Origin: Liolophura sinensis
Lineage: Eukaryota; Mollusca; Polyplacophora; Chitonida; Chitonidae
Direction of reading: 5' to 3'
Assembly (NCBI RefSeq): GCF_032854445.1
Contig: NC_088295.1
Coordinates: 72,444,028-72,508,027, forward strand
DNA: 64,000 nucleotides
Positions 48,044-59,247 of this stretch are shown piece after piece. Below the pieces are notes generated by a model. The model was not told where the DNA came from. It ran no database searches and saw only the letters and a list, made by a program, of their open reading frames with translations. The first letter of the stretch is position 1. Each line of letters begins with the position of its first letter. The translations under genes were made by a program, and so were the position numbers.

Positions 48044-49021
48044 GATTTACCCGGATCATACGACTCGTAGTACATGTCCATGACTGACTCGGACCACACG
48101 ACTCGTAGTACCTACCCATGACAGACTCGGACCACACGACTCGTAGTACCTACCTATGATAGACTCGGACCACACGACTCGTAGTACATATCCATGATTG
48201 ACTCGGACCACACGACTCGTAGTACCTACCCATGATAGACTCGGACCACACGACTCGTAGTACCTAACAATGATAGACTCGGATCACACGACTCGTAGTA
48301 CCTACCCATGACAGACTCGGACCACACGACTCGTAGTACCTACCCATGATAGACTCGGACCATACGACTCGTAGTATCTACCCATAACTGACTCGGACCA
48401 CACAACTCGTAGTACCTACCCATGATAGACTCCGACCACACGACTCGTAGTACCTACCCATAATAGACTGGGACCACGCGACTCTAGTACCTACCCATGA
48501 TTAACTCTGACCACACGACTCGTAGTACCTACCCATGATAGACTCGGACCACACGACTCGTAGTATCTACCCATAACTGACTCGGACCACACCACTCGCA
48601 GTACATACCCATAACTGACTCCGACCACACGACTCGTAGTATCTACCCATAACTGACTCGGACCACACAACTCGTAGTACCTACCCATGATAGACTCCGA
48701 CCACACGACTCGTAGTACCTACCCATAATAGACTGGGACCACACGACTCTAGTACCTACCCATGATTAACTCTGACCACACGACTCGTAGTACCTACCCA
48801 TGATAGACTAGGGCCACACGACTCGTAGTACCTACCCATAATAGACTCGGACCACACGACTCGTAGTACCTACCCATGATAGACTCGGACCACACGACTC
48901 GTGGTACCTCCCCATAATAGACTCGGACTACACGACTCTAGTATCTACCCATGATAGACTCGGACCACACGACTCGTAGTACCTACCCATGATAGACTCG
49001 GACCACACGACTCGTAGTATC
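48044..49021. repeat. 38-bp minisatellite, about 26 copies, with higher-order repeat
   Basis: Unit: GACTCGGACCACACGACTCG then TAGTACCTACCCATGATA (38 bp). Copies are 85-100% alike by eye. Marked variants (TAGTATCTACCCATAACTG, ACACAACTCG, ATAATAGACTGGGACC, GACTCTAGTACC, ATTAACTCTGACC) occur in the same order at 48371-48555 and again at 48636-48820. The offset is 265 bp, seven units with one short unit. The period is not a multiple of three, so open frames here are artefacts. It lies between the two candidate SLC34 first exons. Confidence 0.95.
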
Positions 49022-50981
49022 TTCATGTATAGCAGAAACTAGGGATACACATTTAAAGCTATACTGACCTCTGCTTCATTGCATGACAAAGCGGTGACCT
49101 GTTGGCACCCTTACAAAATAGAACCACTTCATACAAATAAAATTATGAGCCTGTTATGAAACCCTATCAGAAATCAATTCAAAACAAAAAAAAAAAAAAC
49201 AAAAAAAAAACTTGTATTTAATATCTTTCTCTGGTCTTGGTCACAGAGAGGATAATAGTAATAGATTAACTTAAACTCTGTGCACTGACGCCGTTATTAA
49301 TATGCGTGTAGGAGCACAAAATAATAGACTTCCGCAAGCACGAACGTTCCCCCCACAGAGTGCACGTCCACAAACATGTTACACTCAGGTACCCGGTATC
49401 AATTTGGGTTAATTATGAGCCGTGTATAAAGCAAACAAAACCATATGTTGCTGTATTGTTATTTAAGGGCAAACCGGCGCTAGGTGTTAAGCCCGCAGTT
49501 AATCTTTCGTGTAGCCAGTACAGGCTGATATTTCACAGTGGGGATATTAAGTGAATTAAATAGACTTAACGCTGTGATTTAGCTGACCTCTGCAGGCATG
49601 CCGAGATTTGACTAACAGTTAGACCAAGGCCGTTGGCAAGCTGTCATACATGTATATATCGGTATGAGGTAGAATAAATTAATTTCATGTCATTTTTAAG
49701 GCATAGGCCTATGTTTGTAAGCATCAAATCAGCCCCGAACAAAAAAAAAGAAAAAAAATGTCAAAAACTTCAAATATATGCAGCCTACATTCTAAATCTT
49801 GACCCGCTTTAAACGTTTAAATGACACACACACTGCCTGTGTTCAAAACCAGAAATAGGATTTTCTTCCCTCTTCATTGCTGACCAAAGCGCCGGCCAGC
49901 CAGTGCTTTTCTACAGCGTTGAGGCTGTAGGTAAATGTGAACTGGGCAGCCTGTAATCTGCATATGAGGAAGAGAGACGTTTATAGCTCCTATAGGCTGA
50001 AACAGCCTAGAACTGTAGTCCTGCGTAGCTGCTATCAATGCACTAGGAAATGGAAACTTGAAATAATGCATGAGGGTCCTCGACACGAGCTTTATAAGCC
50101 GAGTCGGGCCTACATAATGCGGGGCAGTGAGCGGACACGTGCTGCACACAGAAACTGCCTAGAAGCAGATCCAACCGGTTTCAATATTGACGTCACTGGA
50201 GAGCGAAGAAAATCCAATTCTTGACAGTGAAATTGGCCACACTATTCCCTGTTTAATCATATAGAAAAATAATAAAATAGTCTAATGAGTAACTTAGTTT
50301 CATAAGACATAACTAGTTGATAAGACACCAGTATAAATCGATGTTAAACCTGTGTTACGCACGTGGCGCCATATGTTCTGAATAAATTACAGATCTTCAT
50401 AATTTATGTCATCTTCCCTTCCATTTCAGTCAGAAACAAAGCCTGGAAAACGCGTCAATTGGTAGCTGGGAGCCAAGAAATACTAACACAGATCACATAT
50501 TTCATTACTCTTCTAAGCTGAAATTTCGTAAAAGCCGGCTCAAGGTGACAAATACTATATAGTATACGTAGTGACCCCGCTTAGTAAGTAGTCCGTGCCA
50601 TTCACCTTCATGTTACACTCGTGTTCCCCGCATGTTCAGAATCCTGATTGGCTAGCAGAGACGAGCCTATTTCTTTATTATTATAATTACCTTGATAATC
50701 AGGATTAGAAAAATAGATTACATACTGCCTTTATCCGACATATTAACGATATTAACTGCCGTCGTTGACATGGTAAACATTATCAGCTTAATTTCAACTT
50801 AATTTGGTTATAATGGGAGTAAACATTCAGGGTCATTTCACGTGAGATCGGCGCATGAACACAACATGAATATGTATGAGTCTGTAAAAATCACACGTTG
50901 CCGGCGAGTTACCGGCAGAATATGGTGAGCATTTGAGACAGGCAGACACCACTGGAAAGAAAGCCGAACTCGACCATTTCG
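49022..50981. other. SLC34 upstream region
   Basis: No gene recognised. Overlapping opposite-strand frames at 49874-50224 have no family features. CACGTG is at 50839-50844 and TGACGTCA at 50188. The SLC34 promoter and 5' UTR should lie in the last few hundred bases. No TATA box stands out. Confidence 0.4.
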
Positions 50982-53900
50982 ATGTCTGCTAAAGGCATCT
51001 ATCTCCCCGACACACCGCCACCTGAGTACGAAGACGCTGTGAAGCAGGTAAGTGGTTAGGCTAGAGTGAATTATAACCCTTTCTTAGTTAAGATAACACC
51101 AAGTGGCGGTGAAACACGCTATTTTTCGTCCTCCCCAAATCACAGGTTCCCGATGACATTTATGCGGAGACTCCACAAAATGCCGCTGAACACGCTGAAG
51201 CTGTGGTTGTATTACTGGCAAAGGAAGGGTTAGGCCGTGGGGAGAGCCCTCCGCCGGAGTATGATCTAGTAGATGATGACCTGAGTGACCCTTGGTCGGA
51301 CACTGACTCTGCCTTAGAGGAGAGCGATGGCCCAACATGGTCTGGTGGGTATATGGAGAGCATAATTTGTGTTGTGTATGGAGCGCGCGAGGCGCCAAGC
51401 TAACGGTCATTTCTGCGCGCGCCGGCATATCTCCGGGTTTTAATCTCCTCCTTCCTCTTCCCGCTAACACAACAATACATACCCCATCCATGCCACGCGC
51501 ACCGCTTTACGTAGACATTTTCTCAGTTTTTAAACAGGTAGATATCTAGCGCGAGCAGTTGTCGAGATTCCATAAACATCTGGGAAGAAGTAATATTGAT
51601 TTGCAATAAACTTTCCATTGGATCCTGATGATATCATTGTCATCATTTTATGTATACAGTGCTTTAATTTTAATTTTTTTCTTTCTATAAATCGTTTGGT
51701 AATATGGAACTAATCGACTATAATCAAGTGTTAACAAGGGTTTTATGATCGCCACTTAGTTGCGTCTTTGAAATTTTTCAATGAAATAGTCGTCATAATG
51801 TTTTTCAAAAAATTAAGGGGAAAAAAGGCTTAGTGATAATTAATTTTTTTTAAAAAGTCAGTAGATATATATTTTATGTTGTTATTGGAGGGGGTGCTTG
51901 TGTAGGAATCCTGCGTGTTCTGACCATTCTTCTAATCTTGTCATATTGTCATCTTCTGAAACATTGTAAAAGGGTGTAGCAGATTGAAGGGTGCTAAACT
52001 TGATTTAAGATCCACCACCCCAGTTAACTGTTAGACAATGAAGATGACCTGATGTGACTTAACATTTAAGGCAACAGTGCTTTAATTGTTTGAAATGAAT
52101 TTAAATCGGAACATATTGACACCCGGAGATTGCTTGTTCTTGATTGTTTATTCATGATGTCAACATAATTAAACCTTTCGTTTTCAGGTGCATGGAATGC
52201 ATTAAAATGTGGAAAACATTGAATCTAAATTAATGTATCTTTGGTCATTGTTTGTAGGACCATATTCACAGATGCATGTTTTTGTTTGTATAATAAATAA
52301 TCTTTCTCCTTTCTAGGAGAGAGTAAATGTTTTATTTGTGGACTAAGACACTCATGATTTTCCATTTTTCTTTTTTTTTTTTTTCTTTTTTTTTTTTCTC
52401 TCACTAGAATTGGGATGTTGGTTGAAGTTCAGACGGGTGACAAAATGGACCATCCAAATTCTCGGCCTCTTTATGCTCCTTTTCTTCTTCATCTGCTCTC
52501 TGGGTTTGCTCAGCTCAGCCTTCCGTCTCCTGGGTGGGAAAACAGCTGGTAAGTTAAAATCTTCCTGATTTTTGTAAATTCAGTGTTTCTTCCTCTGTCT
52601 TTTACCTGTATTTACCTGATTGGCTAAAATATATAAAACTGTTCTAAAAGACGAAATAAACCAAGTTGAAAGTAAGGAATACTGAGCAGAATTTCCTATG
52701 AATTGGTGTGTTTTGTAAAGATTTTGGGTCCAGTTGTAGGAAAAGTTCAATGCACTTATTTGCCATGGCAACCAGCAGAGTTTCCATTACCATTAATGGA
52801 TTATGTTGCCATGGCAACTTTTGTAACTAAAAGAGCAAGTTGTGTAGGTGGAACCTGAAATCTTCTCAAAGTCCTTAATATTTTATTTTGTGTATCAAAT
52901 TGTTAAGATCCATGAATTGAGCACAGATTTCCATTGGCTTTGATGAGAGTGTGCCTTTACCTAACTATATCATGCATTTTGTCTGTTACAGGAAATGCCC
53001 TCTCCGACAACGAGTTAATGAGAAATCCAGTGGCAGGCTTGATGATAGGAGTACTAGCCACAGTACTGGTTCAGAGCTCCAGTACCTCCACCTCTATTGT
53101 GGTTACAATGGTGGCATCAGGAAGTGAGTAACTGGGTCATCATTGAAAAGCTGAACCAGTAAATCTGGCCGTTATATCAGATGCATTCATTTTTGTCTGC
53201 TATTAGTAAAACATAGTTCAGAAAAGGTTGCAGAAATGTGCACATTTGTCTCTTGCCTCCATTTTATGTACTTTCAGTAAAATGTAATTAAGGGGAAAAA
53301 AGGTTGTGGTGAAACTTGTGATTTTTCTTTTTTTCGGATTTATATAGAAAATGAATGTAAAGAAAAGAGTTGGGATTGAGTGTATTTGACCTAAAGTTTA
53401 GCAGTTTTCGAGTGGCACCATTTGTTTGGTTTTGATTCAAACATCTTAAGCGGCTATTAATTGGCAGGTCTAACAGTTCTGTGTTAAGTTTGAATAATTT
53501 CTTGTCTGAAAAAGTTAAGTACTGTTAAAACTTCAGGTACACTGTACAGTTGTTATCAGTGAGCTGAGGAATGAGGGGGGATTTTTTTGTAACTCATCGA
53601 TTAAATTATTTTTCTCTTTGTTTCTGATGTTAGTCATTGACGTTCCCTCGGCTATTCCGATTGTGATGGGAGCAAACATTGGGACATCGGTGACAAACAC
53701 AATCGTGTCTCTGGGTCAAGCTGTGGACAGGAAGCAGTTTTGCCGAGCCTTTGGTGGCGCCACAGTTCATGATATGTTCAACTGGTTGACTGTCATTGTT
53801 CTGTTACCGCTAGAGGTCTTTTCAGGTAAGAAATTAGTCCTTGTGCAGCACTGGAAAAAAAAATCGAATCAAATCAGCAAAGTTGGTACTTAGATTAATG

Positions 53901-56778
53901 AACAGGGCCAAGCATTGGTCAGTCAAGTGTTTTGTGATTGGGTGGGGTTTCAGGAAACTAACATTTTGAATATGCTTGTTGCCACTTTGATTGGCAGTCA
54001 GCACTGAGAGGCTTTAGCAGGGAAACAGGACTGTGTCCTGATTCACAAAGCGCACATAGCACTAGGTTCACGTAACTGCCATGGCAACGTAATACCTACA
54101 GTGCTGGTCGCCATGAAAGTTACGTGCATGTAACGTTACATGTACTTTGCAAAACGGGCCCCATGTTGGCTGGGTTTCAGTATAATGTTATCGGGTGGAG
54201 TTTCATGTTTGGTGTCTCAGGCATGATACTTAAGTGACGGCAGCACTTTGGTGGCATGGGCTCGCCCTGCCTCAAGAAGACACAGTGTATGTTCACCCTC
54301 TTAATGACTTTTCGTTGTCTGAAAAATTGTTAAGTAGGACATAAAGACCCAGACATATGATACATACATTTCAAATGTAGGAGCATGGGTATTACCTGGT
54401 TGCTAGGTGACCACAGCATGTTGTGTAGGTCTTGTAATCCTGCACAATTAACGAGTTAGCCATAGTTCATTATTTTCTTGACAAATGAATCTGTGTAGTT
54501 TGCACAGACACAAAAGACCCACTTCTACCGGTTGAGGGCACAGACAGTGGGTCACTGATCATAGACAAAAAGGGTAATGCAAGATCCTAATCCATCATTA
54601 TGCCAGACAAAGGCGCATTTGTCTACAGTAAGTGATGGGTATGTAGGCTAGCTCAGGTTACTGCACTGTTTTTTGGAGGTCACCGAGCCATGCAGTTCTC
54701 ACCTGATAGAGGTCACTTTGTACTCACAGGTTACATGTTCCGCCTGACCAGTATCATTGTCGACAGTTTCCAGTTGAGCACAGCCAAGGGAGGTAAGCCT
54801 GATCTTCTGAAGACCCTGACCAAACCAGTGACAAACCTGATTATCAAGGTGAGTTTGATAAGCTAGGTACATGTAGATGACAGTCAAATTTTGTGACAAA
54901 TATTATTAGTATTATAGATGTGTGAAAATGTTCACCTAACTAATTTTCTTGAAGTTATTTGAAATGAGTTAGAAGTGTATTTTATTGGAAGTTGGTAAAA
55001 TGAATTATTTTAGGTAAGGTTGTAGAACTACATAATTGTTTGTGCATAAAACATGTGAACTATTGTGGTTAGGAATGCTGGGAATTTTTATTTATTTATT
55101 TATTTTTTTTTTTTTCAGCTTGACAAGAAAGTCATCAGTAAAATTGCAGAGGGACATAAAGAATATGCTGAAAAAAGTCTGTTAAAGGTATGTGTATTTG
55201 AGACGCATAAATATGTCCTTCAAGAGCTTGTGGGTGTCTATTATATTTATCATTTTTTGAAATATTTCTAGCAAAGTGGACCATAGAAAACAAAAAAAAA
55301 AACCCAACAAAGCAAAAGCATTTATTTTGAATTGATTTACAAATCTTGTTTTGAAAATGACTTTCCTCAAACAAATTGTGATGAAAAGAAAATCAATCTG
55401 TTTAGCAAAAATGTGATGTTCTTATTTTGTCATTAGATATGGTGCAAGTTTCAAGAAGTCAACAGTGTGGAGAATAGAAGCAGGGAAGCAAATGTGACCT
55501 CACTGATCAATGGAGCCTCAGTTGTCTCCCTTCAGAACATCACAGAACCAGTTAATGTTACCAACTCTATTGGCCTGGAGAAATGTGAGTGAGCTGAGAT
55601 TCAAACAGAATTAATAAAACAAAATCTCTTAATTTTGGTACTGTTTTCAGATATTGGTAAATGTGCATTTATTCATAAAATCCAGTTGCTCCTCCAAGAG
55701 TACAGATTTTAAATCTCCACTTTTCTTGATGCTTCATTTGTGGGGAATGGCAAAGAACATCTACCTTGTTTTTCCAGGCCACACACTATTCAGCCATCTT
55801 GGATTGAGCGACATGGTCACTGGGATCATCCTCCTGATCTTCTCCATCTTCCTTCTCTGTCTTTGTCTCGTTGGGATGGTGAAGCTGCTACAACACATGC
55901 TCAAGAGCCACATCTGCAAAGTCATCCGCAAGTTTGTCAACGCTGACTTCCCTGGCTACCTGGCCTTTCTCACTGGCTATGTGGCCATCATAGTCGGTGC
56001 TGGACTAACTATACTTGTGCAGAGTAGTTCTATTTTCACATCCGCTCTCACCCCACTGGTAGGTCTAGGTGTCCTGAAGATAGAGCGCATGTACCCCTTG
56101 TGCCTGGGTGCCAATATCGGTACCACGGCCACGGGGTTATTGGCCGCCCTTGCTGCCTCCGGGGACAAACTAGAAGCTAGTCTGCAGATAGCTCTCTGTC
56201 ATCTCTTCTTCAACATTAGTGGTATTGTTCTGTTTTATCCTGTTCCATTCATGAGAAAACTTCCCATAGGCTTAGCGAAGATGTTAGGAAGGACAACAGC
56301 TAAGTACCGTTGGTTTTCCATCCTGTATTTGCTGGTGATGTTTTTCCTGCTCCCCGTTGGTGTGTTTGGCTTGTCCATGGCTGGAGTCATTCCCTTGGCC
56401 GTAGTGGGAGGAACCTTTCTCCTCCTCATATTTGTCATTGTCCTCATTAATGTGCTCCAGAGAAAAGCTCCCCGCGTCTTGCCTGCAACACTCAAGTCCT
56501 GGAAGTTCCTGCCCAAGTGGATGCGCTCTCTCCAGCCCCTGGACAAGCTGCTGCAAAAGGTAGGAGAAGTGGTGCAGAAGTGCTGCCCATGCTGTTGTAA
56601 AAAAGACAGCTCTGACGAGTCCTACTCCGAGATCGAGTCAGTGGGATGCTTGTGTTGCTCTATGACAAAACCCCAAAACCGTAGACCGGAAGAGACTTGT
56701 ATGGACGAATCGCCTATAAGTTCCAGATCTACCTCTGTCTTGTTACCTATACATATAGAGCGTTGTAGTGTAGTATGA
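50982..56778 (+). CDS. SLC34A2: SLC34 (NaPi-II) sodium-dependent phosphate cotransporter, nine exons, 688 aa
   Basis: Na+/phosphate cotransporter of the plasma membrane, assembled from exons 50982-51047, 51146-51344, 52408-52548, 52992-53123, 53634-53825, 54730-54848, 55119-55187, 55437-55584 and 55778-56778. All introns are GT/AG and phases agree (0,1,1,1,1,0,0,1). Length equals human NaPi-IIb (690 aa). Both halves carry the family repeat: QSSSTSTS at 163-170 and [13 protein letters not shown] at 437-449. Between them [10 protein letters not shown] and a large extracellular loop hold Cys309, Cys356 and four N-glycosylation sequons (319, 325, 340, 346). Asp226 in [10 protein letters not shown] matches the Asp that marks electrogenic IIa/IIb transporters, so electrogenic transport is inferred. 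The N-terminus has two PPEY motifs (13-16, 58-61). The C-terminus has a cysteine cluster ([12 protein letters not shown]) as in IIb and ends CSVV, a possible class I PDZ ligand. The a/b/c paralogue names are vertebrate, so the A2 symbol is approximate. Confidence 0.93.
52760..52818. promoter_or_regulatory. Pair of RFX X-box-like palindromes in SLC34 intron 3
   Basis: TTGCCATGGCAAC (52760-52772) and GTTGCCATGGCAAC (52805-52818) lie 45 bp apart. The second is a perfect 14-bp palindrome equal to the RFX X-box consensus. Binding is inferred. Confidence 0.45.
54032..54165. mobile_element. MITE-like element in SLC34 intron 5
   Basis: About 130 bp with imperfect inverted ends: TGTCCTGATTCACAAAGCG at the left and TACTTTGCAAAACGGGCCCC at the right. 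The interior has CTGCCATGGCAACGTAATAC and paired GTTACGT and AACGTTAC words. Terminal CACAAAG / CTTTG.G with GGGCC is a pattern I associate with widespread invertebrate MITEs. No transposase. Confidence 0.45.
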
Positions 56779-58630
56779 CACCAGTGCTTTCAATAGAAGA
56801 TCTTATTTTTGTACCATCTATGCTCTGCACAAACACCGTGTGCGAGAAATATGTAAATATATTTGTACTTGTACGTAAGATGCTAAATACAGCTGTTTAG
56901 AAGAATCTCATTGAACAAAAAGGCAAACCCCTTTTTTTATATTCCATTTTATTTGCAGTCTTTTTGTCCTTTTCTCTATCATTTGTACAATGTGTTGTTT
57001 TGCTGTTATTTCAACCATTTCCAGCTATTTATTCCTGTTTGGTTTATTTATGACCTTGACTGTGAGGCATTCAGCATTGAAAATCATTAACCGGGAAGGC
57101 CGCGACTTTATTCTCATCAAAGTCACCGACCGACATAAATTCAGCAAGGTTGAAGCTTGTCCGTAAATCGTTCTGTCCAAAACAAGATTTCGTGAAGAAA
57201 GCTCTTGTTCTATCGTAAACCTCTTTGGTAATTGTAAGAATCGATTTTCATAGCATTTATTAAGCTTGATCCAAGGCAATGTGTGCTTCATTTGTCGTAG
57301 GTTTTTTTTAACGGAACAATTTTGTCTGGTGAAGAGGTTTATTGTACATAACTTTTCTCTTTTTTTTTTCTTTTTTTTTTTGATGTTAATGAGTTATTCC
57401 TTTTACTGTATATTGTATTTCCTGTTCGAGTTGAAATAAGAGGTCAGTATGCGTTACATCTGAACGGTTTTTCTTTCGTTTTGGGCCATATTTCTAGTCT
57501 GCAACGGTACAGATTTGCTGCTGATGTCCGCGCTCTATCTTGTCAGACGTTGTCAACGAACTCCACCTATGCATTTATTAGTAAGGGTGAACTATATACC
57601 CTATAGCTAGTCAACGGTCTCTCGTATTACATTATGTGAGTACATTCAGGTGAACAAATTTGAACTTCGCAGATGATTGCATTGTATACAAGGCCAAGCT
57701 TGCGTTACCCATTCCGACTTCTTATGCGTGGTATTGTTCAAATGAAGTATTTTAACAAGTCGTGCACGAAATGTTTTGCTTACTGCCGTCGTATTTATGT
57801 GAAGATAAAGATGCTGAATTTTGATATAAACATTCTTTTAACTGCATTTATTTATTGAGATTTGACTAGTTATGGCACTTACCATTGTGTAAGGTATCAG
57901 CTGATGTTACTTGTACGGTATTTTTATTTTCGACAGAAGAACAACTGTTTTGACTTTTCTTTTCACCAAATTTACAGGGTAGTACCTGTAGCGAATTCCT
58001 ATTTTACTTAATCAAGTTAAGCTCGGAAACATATTGACATATATACTGACATGTTAAAGTTCTTACAGTAATTGATCTTCACCTATTTAATGAGTTTTCT
58101 CTTCACAGAACCGTTTAATGTTAATAGTGACGTTGAACTATGCTTGTTACGATCAATCTGTTTTTTGGGACATTGTGTTTACAGTGGTTATATTTATGTT
58201 GTTACATATATTTTGTTCACTGACTATTGTTTTGGGATGTCAATAGCCATGCAGCTGTTTTGAGTTCTCTGCTGTAAACATATTTATCAATAACTGATTA
58301 TTTGTTATTGAAGCCTGTAGTTTCCTTTCTATGGGTATTTGCGTCCACAAGCCAGAACAAGAGTTGGACATATAAAGTATTATTTGCTGGGTTTAAATGT
58401 GCTAAGATGAACATATCCGAAGATCTTGGGGGTTTTTTTTTATTCCAGTTCATTCCGGTGAATGAACTGGTGACGGGAAATCCATCGCCACTGATTGACC
58501 AACCAACTTACCGCCATCATGCAACCCTGTGCAACTACCAAATAGGGTTTTATTTATTGTAAATTATGTCCTGTTATTTTATGTCACAAATTGTTCTGAA
58601 AGCGGAGAAAATAGCTCAGAATAAAATTCT
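56779..58630 (+). other. SLC34 3' UTR and flank
   Basis: AT-rich, no further coding exon seen. The first clear AATAAA I find is at 58620-58625 and another is at 58718, so the 3' UTR may be about 1.8 kb. A closer noncanonical signal cannot be excluded. Confidence 0.4.
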
Positions 58631-59207
58631 TACACTTGGAAAAAAATATCAATTTGTGGAATTGTTTGTGTAGGTTGGTGAATGCTGGCTTGGTTTTGGA
58701 AAATTTTAGAGACGGTAATAAAACATTCTGTGAAATCTTCCTCGCGATCGGGCTGAACTAATGTCTATGTGGCTAGAAAGGAAACGCGAAAAAGAACAAC
58801 ACAACGAAGATTTTGGGTTTGAAGGGAAATGAAGAAAGTTATGTAAAAAACTTTCATCTTTGCAACTTATTTTTTTCAACTCTATTGTTTGGAAATTGCA
58901 AACTTTCCGCCAATGGCTTGAAATTTTCAAGAATGGCGATTTCCGTGAACTTGCTGGCAACGTGAGGCCAGACTAGGTATCCCTCCACAACCCAGTGGGG
59001 CTCTTTCCCTACATTGTCATGCCAGTTGTGTTGGCAACTATCACTGTTGATGTCAAGAAAGCAGGCTACATATTTGCCGGACAGTCCGATGGAGCTTTGA
59101 AAACCAGTAGTTCAAATCCATTTCTGTTGAGCGTTACAGACGTTACATAACAAGGGCATGCGCCTGTGTTGGGTTGTATCCTAAACTAAAACCAATCGTT
59201 TAATACA

Positions 59208-59247
<40 letters not shown>

